Source: an uncultured Clostridia bacterium
Lineage (GTDB): Bacteria > Bacillota > Clostridia > TANB77 > CAG-508
DNA length: 43,186 nucleotides
Direction of reading: 5' to 3'
NCBI GenBank assembly: GCA_944388765.1
Contig: CALXKA010000008.1
Coordinates: forward strand, 1-43,186
Part shown: one piece after another, positions 9,302 to 19,676 of the stretch
Layout: every line of letters begins with the position of its first letter
Numbering within the stretch: position 1 is the first letter of the stretch
Position numbers and translations under genes: made by a program
The notes under the pieces: model-generated
The model's input: the letters and a program-made list of their open reading frames with translations, nothing else
What the model was told of the DNA's origin: nothing
Databases searched by the model: none

Positions 9302-12300
9302 ATGATACAAAAAACATTTGTTAAAGAAAGAGGAATAACATTAATAGCACTAGTAATAACAATAATAATATTGTTGATATTGGCAGGAGTTAGCATTGCA
9401 TTTTTGCGGAGGAGATAACAGTATAGTAGAAACGGCAACAGATGCGCAAATAGAAACAGAATTAAGTGAGTTACAAGAAAAATTAAATAGATATAAGCTA
9501 GATGAAGAAGCAAAAAGAATAGGGAATGGAGATTATTCAGGAGAAATGACAAATACAGATTTAGCAAATGATGGAATAATCAAAGAAATATATGTTATAG
9601 AGACTGGATTGAACGTTGGAGTAATAGATATAGAATTGCTAGGAGAGAAATCTAATTTAGGGAATAATTCTAAAAATATTAATGTAGACCAAGTTGAAAG
9701 CATGTTAGATTTTGATGATGTATTTGTAATAGAATATGTAACAAATGATATATATTACATTAAAGATGGACAAAAATGGAAAAGAGATGGAGAAGCAGGT
9801 TTAAGCAAAGAAAGAGCTGATGCAATAGATAAAGGACCGGTAATTAGTGTAACACCAAGTACATATGAGGAAGGAGAGGGGACAGTTGATATACAGGTGC
9901 AAATAGAAGAAAGAGAAAATGCATTAAGTAGTGCAAATAAATATGAATACTATTTATCAACAAAAGAAGATGACTTAGAAAAAGGAGAATGGAAAGAGTA
10001 TAAAGAAGGAGAAAAAGAGACAATAGGAGAAGATTTAACAGGAGAATACTATTTATATGTAAAAGAAATAGAAGATATAAAAGGAATAAAAAGTACAGGA
10101 GGAAAAGAAGTAATAATAGATGGAAAAAGATATCATAGATATGGACCATATATGTTTGATAATGGAGAGATAATAAGATATAAAATAGTGTATAATTTAA
10201 ATGGGGGACAAGCAGAAGGAAATCCAACAACTTATACAAATAAATCGGAAACATTTGCTTTAAATGAACCAGTAAAATCAGGAGCTAAATTTTTAGGATG
10301 GACAGGAAGTAATGGAGAAACGCCACAAAAAATAGTAACAATAGAAAAAGGAAGTACAGGAGATAGAGAATATATAGCAAATTGGCAAAATATAGGTATT
10401 CCTACTGTGGAATTAAGTCCAAATGGTGGAATATATACAATGCCAACAGAAGGAAATGCTGTAATAGAGACTAAGTTAACAGCAATAGATGGAGGAACAG
10501 GTTTAAATATATTACAATATGCATGGTCAACAAGTAATACCGTAGAGCCAACTCAATGGAATAACTTTACGAACAATGAAATTATTAAAAAGACAGATAT
10601 AACTAGTGCAGGTACATACTATTTGTGGACAAATGTACTTGATGATAATGGAAATAGAGCAGAAGAAGTAAAAGTTTCTAATCCATTTATAATAAAAGAA
10701 AATGAAGACACAAATTCATTAATTACAATTACTCCAAATACAACAAATTGGACTAATAAAGATATAGTAGCAACAGTTGTATATGGTGCAACACTTACAA
10801 ATAATAGAAAAGCAGGTTTTGGAACAACATTAGATTTAGCTAAGGAAGTAGCAAATGAAAATACAGCGATTTCAGTAACTGCAACTGAAAACGGATATAT
10901 TTATGCAGAAGCAACAGATATTGCGGGAAATAAAGTATCTAAGTATATAAAAATAACTAATATAGATAAAATATTACCAGTAATATCAAGTATTAATAAA
11001 GGAACCAACAAAATATCAGATCCTACATTTGCATCTGGGCTTAGTAGTGCAGCAGTATATAATAATTCAAATAATGGAAATGTAACACTTAGTAGAGTTG
11101 CTGCTTCATCAGATAATCCTACAACATCAGGTTATATGTTAGAAGTAAAGACAACAGGTACAGCATCTCCTGGACTTGGGGGAATAGTACAACATGTAGC
11201 CTCAGAAAATGGTCGTATATTTAGACATAGGATTATAGCTAAAATACCAGTAGGTTATAAAATTGAAAGAGCTGCAAATAGTTGTGGTACAGGAGCAGTA
11301 TTTACATGGTTTACGCCGCAAGAAGGTACCGGAGAATGGGAGTTATACGAGTATGAAGTAAAATGCGGTTCAGGAGGAACATATAGTACATTTGGACATA
11401 TATATTTGGAAAAAACAACTGCTACATCTGATACTGTTACTTGGAATATAGCCTATTCAAATATTATAGATATGAATGCAGGCGGAGCTTTATTAAAACA
11501 AAGTGATCCGACATTTAGGACAAGTTTGAATAGTGCTATTGCATACAATAATTTAGCTAATGGAAATGTAACTGTAAGTAGAGTTACTGGTTCATCAGAT
11601 TTACCAACGACATCGGGTTATATGCTAGAAATAAAAACAACAGGTACAGCAACTCCTGGTTTGGGGGGATATTATCAAGCAACTGCATCAGCCGCAAATC
11701 AAGTTTATAGACATAGAATAATTGCTAAAATACCAATAGGATATAAAATAAATATGGCATCTAATTCAGTAGGTAATAATAGTGAGCTTAATTGGATAAC
11801 TTCACAAGAAGGAACTGGAAAATGGGAAGTATATGAATATCAGATAAAATGTGGAGATAGTGGAACATTTAGTACATTTGGACATGTATATTTGGAAAAA
11901 ACAACAGCTACTTCAAATACAGTGACTTGGAATGTAGCGTATAGTAGTATTGTAGATGAAGGAAGATTTTTAAATAAAAATAAGATAACATTTTTGGCAA
12001 AAGATAACGCATCAGGAATATATAGATATGGATTTAGTTCAAGTGCAACAACGCAGCCTTCTAACTATTATACAAATCTTCCTAATAGAGCAAAACCAAA
12101 AGTTTCTATTTTAGATTTAAATATTAACCAATATTCTTATGAATATTTATGGGTAAGTGATCATGCTGGAAATACATCAATAATAAAATTAAGGCATTTT
12201 ATATCTCCATATATTAGTAAGCAACCATCTAGTGTGACTGTATCAAATGGGGGAACAGCAACATTTAGTGTTAGTGTAGTAACAGGAGCACCAGAAACGG

Positions 12301-12692
12301 GAAATTATACATTAAGATATAGATGGCAATATAGGACAAGTAGTTCTGGATCTTGGCAAAATACAAGTTCTACATCAAGTTCTATGTCAGTTACAGGAAG
12401 TAGCTCCGTTAATGGATATCAATATAGATGTGTAATAACAAATGGTATTTATACATTATATAGTAATACTGTAACATTAAGGGTAAATATTCCTTCACAT
12501 ACATGTAATACTAATGGATACTGTAATGAACTTCACAGTCATTCGGCTTGGACGTGTATAGGGCAAGTCCATAATGGAAAGACACATTATCAATATAGGC
12601 ATCCTTTATGTACTGTTTGTGGGAAAATATCGGCAAGTTGGCGAAAATGTCCTGAATATCCAGAAGGAGTACAAATGCAATGCCCAGCATAA
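9302..12692 (+). pseudogene. Prepilin-like, multidomain surface protein, frameshifted near its N-terminus
   Basis: ATG at 9302 (TGGAGG upstream) opens a frame with KERGITLIALVI and a hydrophobic stretch ending LAGVSIAF, a prepilin-type N-terminus with Ala where canonical pilins have Glu5. It stops at 9416-9418. The expected continuation GGDNSIVETATDAQ is in the +1 frame and runs to 12692. Dropping one T from the T5 run at 9401-9405 restores a 1129-residue protein. The body has an InlB-B/Flg_new-type repeat (YNLNGGQAEGNP to YIANW, 10190-10390), Ig-like segments, two tandem 165-residue units (from 11019 and 11514), an Ig-like domain (about 12200-12490) and a Cys/His-rich tail (12496-12692). The long intact body suggests a recent or reversible shift, or an assembly error. 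It is likely a surface adhesin; its ligand is unknown. Confidence 0.7.
11019..11957 (+). repeat. Two tandem 165-residue repeat units inside the prepilin-like gene
   Basis: Both units begin SDPTF, contain PTTSGYMLE, KTTGTA, PGLGG, YRHRIIAKIP or FRHRIIAKIP, QEGTG, STFGH, YLEKTTATS and VTWN. The starts are 495 bases apart. The fold resembles a jelly-roll carbohydrate-binding-like domain only by general impression; no family is claimed. Confidence 0.8.
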
Positions 12693-12727
12693 GATTCAAT
12701 TGTCATATTAATGGGGGTAAGTAAAGA

Positions 12728-13195
12728 GTGAAAAAAAGAAAAAAAATAATAATTTTATTAGTTAGTATTTTAATAATTATAATTACTTTAATAATATATA
12801 TTTTTCTGAGATTTGATTTTAGTAAACTAGAGGATATAAAAATAATAAGAAGTCAAGCAGAACAAGAAATAATAAATACATTAGAAAATTCCAATCCTAC
12901 TGAAATCACAAAAGATATTGCTGATAAAGAAATTGATGGGATTTTATATAAAAATATCCACTTCTATAAAGAAGGTGAAATGGCAGTTTTTATAGCAGAA
13001 GCATACAATGTAGCAAAAGAAATGAATGATATCGAACAAAAGGAAATCGTATTCTTAAATCGTGATGGACAGGAAGTTGGTAATATATTTATTCTTATTG
13101 ATCCAATAAAAATAGGAGATTCTACATTAGCTTATGGACAAAGTGATGAAATTAATTATGAGTTATCTACGATATGTGATTTCATAGTAAAATAG
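12728..13195 (+). CDS. Small membrane-anchored protein with FxLYD-like extracytoplasmic domain
   Basis: 155 residues from a GTG start; GGGGGT ten bases upstream is a modest ribosome-binding site. Basic N-terminus then one membrane segment (about 6-28) with the rest outside. The region after residue 85 shows the pattern GEMAVFIAEAYN, a dG turn (NRDGQEVG) and PIKIGDS, like small clostridial FxLYD-type modules (inference by pattern). It begins 35 bases after the prepilin-like gene, so it is probably cotranscribed. A decayed gene of similar plan lies at 35299-35816. No specific function can be given. Confidence 0.6.
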   Translation: MKKRKKIIILLVSILIIIITLIIYIFLRFDFSKLEDIKIIRSQAEQEIINTLENSNPTEITKDIADKEIDGILYKNIHFYKEGEMAVFIAEAYNVAKEMNDIEQKEIVFLNRDGQEVGNIFILIDPIKIGDSTLAYGQSDEINYELSTICDFIVK

Positions 13196-13208
13196 TTTCA
13201 AAATAAAT

Positions 13209-13330
13209 TGAACTAAAAAAGTTAGATACTCTTTGAGTAGGTTTATTTTAGGTTACTCTTAGGGAATGAATTTTGTAATTTACAGGGCTCATTCCTTTTA
13301 ATTTGTCTTGGATCCTTTTGTTATATTAAT
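13209..13330 (-). mobile_element. IS3-family insertion sequence remnant (transposase C-terminus and one end)
   Basis: On the minus strand 13325-13248 encodes YNKRIQDKLKGMSPVNYK and ends IHSLRVT plus TAA, the typical C-terminal tail of IS3-family (IS150-like group) DDE transposases. Just beyond the stop, TGAACTAAAAAAGTTAGATA (13209-13228) resembles the right terminal inverted repeat of this family. A stop codon interrupts the frame directly upstream of the tail, and the rest of the element is absent. It sits exactly where the next surface gene loses its 5' end. Confidence 0.7.
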
Positions 13331-13341
13331 GTTGTTTCTAT

Positions 13342-14459
13342 TAAGAAAATTCATTAGGAATGAATAACAGATATTATTATTGTGTAGTAACTTCAACCTT
13401 AGAAGGAAGTACAGCAACAGCAAAAAGTAGTGCAGTTAAATTGTCAGTACAAGCAGCAAATTATAGTATATTAAAATCTGGGACAACCACATATTATAAT
13501 ACACTAAATACGGCAATATCAGTAGCAACAACAGGAGGAGACAGTGGCGGAGGAACAATAAAACAATAACAATAAACATGAATGGTAAAACACTAATAAG
13601 AAATGCAACTATAACAACAACCGGAGGAACATTAACTATAAAAGGATCAGGAACAATTTATAGCAATGATTCAGAAGTAACACTAAGAGCTAATGGTGGA
13701 AATTTGTCAGTATCATCTGTAACAATAAGAGCAAATAAAAATCACGTTATATATGCAATGGAAGGTACTTCTGGTTCTGTATCAATAAGTAGTAGTTATG
13801 TATATAGTAATGGACGTTCTGCTATGAGGGTTGGTGGTTCAGGAGCTATCACTATAACCAACTCTTATGTATATACTCCTGTAAAAGACAAAAATGCTAT
13901 ATATATTTATGAAGGTTGTAAAAGTGCTTTTACAATAACTAGTTCAACAGTATGTAATGGAATTAGCAATACTTCTGGTGAGAATGGAAGTGGAGGAGTA
14001 GCAGCTGCTATATCATATAATTCAACAGGAAGACTAACAATCACTAATTCTGATATTTTAGCTGGACCATATGCATCAAATGCAATTACAATATATAAGC
14101 CTACAACTGTTAATTTGACAGGTTCTACTAGATTATATACTACTAATACAAGTAACACAGCAAATGGTATAATGATTAATACATCAGGAGTTACAGTGAA
14201 CTTTAATGCAACAGGATACTTTTATTGTACAGAATCATATGTAGCAAATGCTGGGGATTATTCGACTACATATAATGTAACAAAAGGACACTTTGTTTCA
14301 AGGAATAATAAATATATGTTTTATAAAAGTGGTGGACCTGTAACATCATATGTTAGTAGCTCAGCGGCTGGAACTAGAAACTTTGTTGTTATGGCAGCAG
14401 ATAGAACAAAAAGTTATAAGAAAATATCAGGATGTTATTATTATGAAAAAGGAGTTTAA
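13342..14459 (+). pseudogene. Decapitated, frameshifted surface protein (Ig-like end plus beta-helix-like repeats)
   Basis: An open frame from about 13345 reads RYYYCVVTSTLEGSTA, the last strands of an Ig-like domain that has lost its beginning. It ends at 13569. The continuation TITINMNGKTLIRNATITTTGG is in another frame; adding one A to the run at 13560-13563 joins them into about 366 residues. The rest is rich in Ser/Thr/Asn with regularly spaced short strands (SVTIRANKN, SSSYVYSNG, TNSYVYT, TNSDILAG), typical of a right-handed parallel beta-helix. There is no signal peptide, start site or anchor, and the IS3 remnant lies immediately upstream, so this looks like the 3' piece of a larger adhesin gene. 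Confidence 0.65.
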
Positions 14460-14473
14460 AAGAAATAAACAAA

Positions 14474-14501
14474 TTGACACAATATTTATATAAAATATTG
14501 T
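14474..14501 (+). promoter_or_regulatory. Possible promoter between surface genes
   Basis: TTGACA (14474-14479) with TATTGT 16 bases downstream (14496-14501). No ORF follows before the terminator at 14615, so any product would be a short untranslated RNA. Weak evidence. Confidence 0.25.
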
Positions 14502-14614
14502 TGAAAACATTAAAACCTTAGGGATTAAAGACTTAATTATGAAAAACTTAAAAAAGTGTTACAAATGTTACAAAAATGTAAAATAAACTTAAAAAATAGA
14601 GAATATAAAGTGCT

Positions 14615-14649
14615 AAATGTCTTTCCGTAATTGAGAAAGACATTTTTTT
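14615..14649 (+). terminator. Intrinsic terminator upstream of A2
   Basis: AAATGTCTTTC (14615-14625) pairs perfectly with GAAAGACATTT (14635-14645) around a 9-nt loop, with the T run continuing to 14649. It isolates A2 from the degraded genes upstream. Confidence 0.8.
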
Positions 14650-14671
14650 CTTTATGTGGAAAAATCTGATA

Positions 14672-14700
14672 TTGATTTAATTTTAAATACTAGTTACTAT
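14672..14700 (+). promoter_or_regulatory. Possible promoter of the A2-B2 unit
   Basis: TTGATT (14672-14677), 17-base spacer, TACTAT (14695-14700), 40 bases before the A2 ATG. It lies just after the terminator at 14615, where a promoter for A2 would be expected. The match to consensus is imperfect. Confidence 0.35.
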
Positions 14701-14740
14701 ATATTTAAGGAAAAATATATCTTGCTTGTGGAGGGAAATT

Positions 14741-17700
14741 ATGAAAGGGAAGATTTTAAAAACAATACTTGTATCAATGATTATCGTTTTGATCACAGCA
14801 TTGGATTTTGTATTACTAGGATACAATATTGTAATTGCTGTTTCAAATAGTGCAATAGCTGCGACAAATGTAGAAAATGTCGAGTTTGATGCATATTTTA
14901 ATCAAGACGGGTCAAGAATTTATGAAAAAACAGGAGATACTGATTTAGAAGATACTATTGTTTTACACATAGAAGTGAAAAATAATGGTGAATTAAGTGA
15001 TGCTAAAATTCAGATGAATAATGCGAATTTTAAAATATTGAAAGATAGAGTGCAAAATACATATGTTAAAGAAATAAATGATGAAACAAATGAAATAACT
15101 TTAAATTCAATCACATATGGAAATAGTATAGATATAGAACTTCCTATACAATTTAAAAAGCAAGAAATATTTAATTCAAATTATTTTATACAAGAAAACA
15201 TTATAAATTTTTCTGGAACATATAAAAATGAAGAACAACAGACTGTAACAAGCCAAAAAACATTAAAAATTAATTGGACAACAAATGCGGATACTGTGTT
15301 AAGCCAGAATATAGCAAAATTTATTGATGTAGGAGAAGATGGAGTTTTATTACAACAAAACATCACATCAGAAGTACAAGGAAACAAATTACCAAGAGAG
15401 CAAGAAATATTAAATATAAATGTTCCTGTAATATTAGAACAAAAACCTAATGATGTCTATGTAATATTAAATGAAAAGAGATTGGAACAAGAAAAAGTAA
15501 ATTATAATAAAGAAAATAATTTACTAGAAGTAAAAATAGCTAACGAAGGAGAAACCTGTAATTGGGGAGAGGCTCAAAATAATTATCAAATAATATATAT
15601 TTATCCAAAAGAAATAGGAGAGACTAATAAACAAATTGATATAAATACAACATTAAAAACAAAATTATTTACAAAAGATGAAATTCAAAAGCAAGATGTG
15701 CAAAATCTTCAAGTTTCAAAAGTAGGAAACATAGTTGATATACAAAAAAATATTTTAACACAATCAATGTATAAAGGGTACTTATATGCAAAAACACAAA
15801 ATGAAATAACTTTTGAAGAAGAAGAAAATATTAATATTTCATATTCAAAAGCTGCTCAAAATATAGAGTTACAGACACTAGAAAATCAATTTGTAAATGA
15901 TCAAAATCAAGAATTTGCAGCAGGAAGTAGTGTGAATTATAAAGGTTTTATTATTAATAAACAATATATGATTGATTTCTTAGGAGAACAAGGAAGTATA
16001 ACAATTCAAGATGAAAATGGAACAGTGATTACTACGATTAATAGTAGTATAGAAGCAGATGAAAATGGAAATATAACTATTACATATGATGGGAATAAGA
16101 AAAATGTTAAAGTCATAATTTCAAAACCATTGTTAGAAGGAGTTTTAGAATTTAGACATATTAAGTCTTTAAGTGGAGAAAGTAACTATACAAAAGAAGA
16201 ATTAAAAACTTTCACTAAACTTGTTTCTAGAAGTGAAGTAATAATGGCTATGCAAGAAGGAATAGGGGAATCAGCAATAAATCTACAAGATACTAAAACA
16301 GATGCAAAATTAGAAATAAATAATAATAATTTATCTACATTACAAACAAATGAAGATGTTCAATTTTTAGTTACTTTAAATAGTAATAACGAACAATATG
16401 ACCTATATAAAAACCCTACTATTCAAATTATCTTACCAAAAGAATTAAGTGTACAAGTTAAGAATATTACTCAATTAAATGCAAAAGATGAATTAACAAT
16501 AGTTAATCCTGAACTTATTCAAAATGATGATGGAACTAAAATAATTTCAATACCTTTACAAGGAGAACAATTAAATTTTGAAAACAATATAAATGAAGGA
16601 ATACAAATTTCAATTACTGCAAATATCATGATTGATAAAACTATTCCAAGTATGTCTTCACAAATTATAATGAATTATACTAATGAAAATAGGATGGGAG
16701 AAACTTTTAGTTATCAATTACCAATTACATTAAATTCTAAATATGGAGTTTTATTAGTAAACAAATTATCTGGATATAATGAAAATGGAGATGTTATAGA
16801 GAATATAGATGATAAAGTAAAACAAATAAATCTTGATGTAAATCAAGAAGCAAAAACAGTTAACCAAAACATAGTAGTAGTTAACAATTATGAAAATGAT
16901 ATTACAGATATATCATTTATAGGAAAATTACCAGATAGTGGAGAAGAGATTATTAATAATGAAAAGTTAAAAGCTACATTTGGTATGGAACTGTTAAATA
17001 ATATCCAATCAACAGGGAAATTAGCTAAAATATATTACTCAGAAGATGTAAATGCAGAGCAAAACAGTGATACATGGGTAGAGAATGTAGATGATTTATC
17101 TAGTATAAAAGCATTTAAAATCGAAGTAGAAGATAATAAATTGGAACCAGGAGCTGTTTTGAATGTTTCTACACAGTTAAGTATACCAGAAAACTTGGAA
17201 TATAATGAAAGTACATATATTCCATTAGAAGTTAGTTATGATTATTTAGGAAGCAGAATGACAAACTATTCTAATATTCTATTAACAACTGAAAGTGTAA
17301 ATGAACAAGTAGAAGAGAACACAGAAGAAATAATTGGAGATTTGTCAGCTCAAATTTCTGCAAAAACTGGTGGAGAAATATTAAAAGAAGGACAAAAAGT
17401 ATACGAAGGACAAGCTATTAAATATACAGTAACTTTAACTAATAATAGTAATGAAGATATAAATAATGTAGATATAATTGCTACACAAACAAATGCTATT
17501 TTCTATGATGAAATTGTTTATAATGATGGATGGGATTCTATTACAGGAGAACAAGGTATAGAATATACAAGAATAGAAGAAAATCCTGATTTAACGCAAA
17601 AAGATATAAATATAGAAACTATAAAAGCAGGTGAAACAGTAAAAGTATCTTATCAGTTTTCTGTAAAAGAAGTTGAAGGAGATTCAAATACAACTTCTGG

Positions 17701-18247
17701 AACAATTAAGATTATGCCAGAAGGAAAAGAGGAAAAAGAGATAACTACTCTAAATAACCCTATAAAAGCTGGAAAAATCAAATTACAAATGAGAAGTAAA
17801 TTAGAAGAAGAATATGATGTTTTGACAAATAGAGAATTTCCATTTTTCCTTGATATAACAAATATTTCTGATTCTAGTCAGAGAAATATAAGATTAGAAT
17901 TACCAGTACCGGAAGGATTTGAATTTGAGACAGATTCTTTATTTGAAGCAGATGATTATCAATTTATAAAATATGAAGATAGAACAGTAATTTTTGAAAT
18001 ACCAAATATAGAAGTAGATCAAACTATTTCAATTAGATTAGGTTTTCAAGTTAATTCTATGGATGCAAGTATAAAATCTAAGGATTATAGTTTTACATAT
18101 AGAGGAATATTAAATGAAGAAATATATGTCTCAAATGAACTAGACAGAACTATATATAATGCAGAATCTAATATTACTGCAAGACAATATGGAAGTATTC
18201 GGGGGAGATACAGTAAAAGATGGAGATGCATTAACATATACTTGTGA
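14741..18247 (+). CDS. A2, 5' part: large surface protein, homologue of A1, cut by a frameshift
   Basis: Start taken at ATG 14741 because GGAGGG (14730-14735) lies five bases before it; an in-frame TTG at 14726 has no such site. Signal peptide about 1-40, then NVEFDAYF near residue 46 as in A1. SMYKGYLYAK near 342 matches A1 in place and sequence. DUF11-like segments follow (QAIKYTVTLTNNSNED near 17415-17460). At the G5 run 18201-18205 the frame goes off and ends at TGA 18245-18247; the reading expected from A1 (RGDTVKDGDALTY) continues in the next frame to 19649. With one G removed the gene encodes 1635 residues, close to A1 (1597). So A2 is one gene split by a +1 shift: inactive, switchable or misassembled. 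Confidence 0.7.
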   Translation: MKGKILKTILVSMIIVLITALDFVLLGYNIVIAVSNSAIAATNVENVEFDAYFNQDGSRIYEKTGDTDLEDTIVLHIEVKNNGELSDAKIQMNNANFKILKDRVQNTYVKEINDETNEITLNSITYGNSIDIELPIQFKKQEIFNSNYFIQENIINFSGTYKNEEQQTVTSQKTLKINWTTNADTVLSQNIAKFIDVGEDGVLLQQNITSEVQGNKLPREQEILNINVPVILEQKPNDVYVILNEKRLEQEKVNYNKENNLLEVKIANEGETCNWGEAQNNYQIIYIYPKEIGETNKQIDINTTLKTKLFTKDEIQKQDVQNLQVSKVGNIVDIQKNILTQSMYKGYLYAKTQNEITFEEEENINISYSKAAQNIELQTLENQFVNDQNQEFAAGSSVNYKGFIINKQYMIDFLGEQGSITIQDENGTVITTINSSIEADENGNITITYDGNKKNVKVIISKPLLEGVLEFRHIKSLSGESNYTKEELKTFTKLVSRSEVIMAMQEGIGESAINLQDTKTDAKLEINNNNLSTLQTNEDVQFLVTLNSNNEQYDLYKNPTIQIILPKELSVQVKNITQLNAKDELTIVNPELIQNDDGTKIISIPLQGEQLNFENNINEGIQISITANIMIDKTIPSMSSQIIMNYTNENRMGETFSYQLPITLNSKYGVLLVNKLSGYNENGDVIENIDDKVKQINLDVNQEAKTVNQNIVVVNNYENDITDISFIGKLPDSGEEIINNEKLKATFGMELLNNIQSTGKLAKIYYSEDVNAEQNSDTWVENVDDLSSIKAFKIEVEDNKLEPGAVLNVSTQLSIPENLEYNESTYIPLEVSYDYLGSRMTNYSNILLTTESVNEQVEENTEEIIGDLSAQISAKTGGEILKEGQKVYEGQAIKYTVTLTNNSNEDINNVDIIATQTNAIFYDEIVYNDGWDSITGEQGIEYTRIEENPDLTQKDINIETIKAGETVKVSYQFSVKEVEGDSNTTSGTIKIMPEGKEEKEITTLNNPIKAGKIKLQMRSKLEEEYDVLTNREFPFFLDITNISDSSQRNIRLELPVPEGFEFETDSLFEADDYQFIKYEDRTVIFEIPNIEVDQTISIRLGFQVNSMDASIKSKDYSFTYRGILNEEIYVSNELDRTIYNAESNITARQYGSIRGRYSKRWRCINIYL

Positions 18248-19649
18248 AATAGAAAATAACGGAGGAAAAGATAAAGAAATAAGCATAACAGATTATGTGC
18301 CAATTGGTGCAGTAGTCCAAAATGTTTTGGTAAGAGTATATGATATTTCAAATAATGGCGAAGAACTTATTAAAGAAGAAGAGATATTAACTACTGTCGA
18401 AGGTGAAGATGAAACAGAGCAAAATCTAAATGTTATAAGTTATAGTTTGAATTTACAAGAAAATCAAAAAGTTGTATTAATTGTAAATACAATAATTGAT
18501 GCTGATCAAATATTTGAAAGTGAGATTACAAATGAAATTGTAATAAATGCATTGTTGCAAGAAGTTTCATGTAACGAAGTTACTTATAAAGTTGAGGGAA
18601 AAGAAGAGATAAATCCAGATCCAGAAGCTACATATAATATTTCAGGAACTGCATGGGTTGATGAAAACAAGAATGGATTAAGAGAAAGTGCAGAAAGAAG
18701 ATTAAATAATATAAGTATACTTCTAATTGAAGAAGCAACAGGAGAAGTTGCAACAGATACAAATGGTAATAGTATAACAACTGTAACAGATGATTATGGA
18801 GAATATCAATTTAATGATATAAAACAAGGTGAATATACGGTAGTATTTATATATGATACAGCAATGTATAGAGTTACAGAATACCAAAAAACAGGTGTTG
18901 GAGAAAATACAAATTCTGATGTTATAAGTAAAACAATTTCATTAAACGGAACAGAACAACAAGTAGCAATTACAGGAACATTAGGATTATCTAATTCTGA
19001 TTTAGAAAACATAGATGCTGGTTTTATAGAAGGAGAACAATTTGATTTTAGATTAGATAAATATATAAGTAAAGTAATTGTTCAAGATAATTCAGGAACA
19101 ACTGTAACAAATTATAATAATGCAAAAATGGCTAAAATTGATTTAAATGCTAAAAGATTAATAAATAGTACAGTTATTATAGAATATCAGATAAAAGTTA
19201 CAAATGAAGGTGAAGTAGGAGGATATATCAACGAAGTAGTAGATAATATACCACAAGATTTAAACTTTACATCTGAAATGAATAAAAATTGGTATCAATC
19301 AACAGATGGAAAGCTATACTCAAAAGAATTAGCTAATCAGATTATAAATCCGAGTGAAACAAAAACACTTACTTTAACATTAACAAAGACTATGAACCAA
19401 AATAATACAGGAACTGTTATAAATACAGCAGAACTTAATAATGTAAGTAATAATTATTCTTTACAAGATATAGACTCTACACCAGGAAACAATGTACAAG
19501 GTGAAGATGATATGAGTACAGCAGAATTAATCATATCTATTGGTACAGGCTCACCTGTAATGTATACAGCCCTTATAATAGCTATTATATTAATAATTGG
19601 TATAGGAATTTATTTTATAAATAAAAAAGTATTAAAGGCAGAAGAGTAA
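18159..19649 (+). CDS. A2, 3' part: SdrD-B-like domain, terminal domain and membrane anchor
   Basis: Open from upstream; ATG 18159 is the first available start but homology to A1 only begins at about 18203, so this is the downstream half of A2 rather than a separate gene. It contains a DUF11-like segment (DALTYTCEIENNGG), an SdrD-B-like domain from about 18640 (GTAWVDENKNGLRESAERRL is the opening), the LDKYIS domain from 19057, and the end SIGTGS, a membrane segment and KK-containing tail. This order is the same as in A1. B2 begins 27 bases downstream. No ribosome-binding site precedes 18159, so separate translation is unlikely. Confidence 0.7.
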   Translation: MQNLILLQDNMEVFGGDTVKDGDALTYTCEIENNGGKDKEISITDYVPIGAVVQNVLVRVYDISNNGEELIKEEEILTTVEGEDETEQNLNVISYSLNLQENQKVVLIVNTIIDADQIFESEITNEIVINALLQEVSCNEVTYKVEGKEEINPDPEATYNISGTAWVDENKNGLRESAERRLNNISILLIEEATGEVATDTNGNSITTVTDDYGEYQFNDIKQGEYTVVFIYDTAMYRVTEYQKTGVGENTNSDVISKTISLNGTEQQVAITGTLGLSNSDLENIDAGFIEGEQFDFRLDKYISKVIVQDNSGTTVTNYNNAKMAKIDLNAKRLINSTVIIEYQIKVTNEGEVGGYINEVVDNIPQDLNFTSEMNKNWYQSTDGKLYSKELANQIINPSETKTLTLTLTKTMNQNNTGTVINTAELNNVSNNYSLQDIDSTPGNNVQGEDDMSTAELIISIGTGSPVMYTALIIAIILIIGIGIYFINKKVLKAEE

Positions 19650-19676
19650 AAACGAAAGATAAGAGAGGAGGAAAGT

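Noticed and set aside
13578..14459. A separate gene starting at ATG 13578
   Set aside because: No ribosome-binding site, no signal peptide, and the upstream bases encode the natural preceding residues in the same frame; it is the 3' part of the frameshifted gene.
18195..18250. Programmed ribosomal frameshift in A2
   Set aside because: I saw no X XXY YYZ slippery site, Shine-Dalgarno-like stimulator or clear pseudoknot at the G5 run; A1 and A3 encode the same join without a shift.
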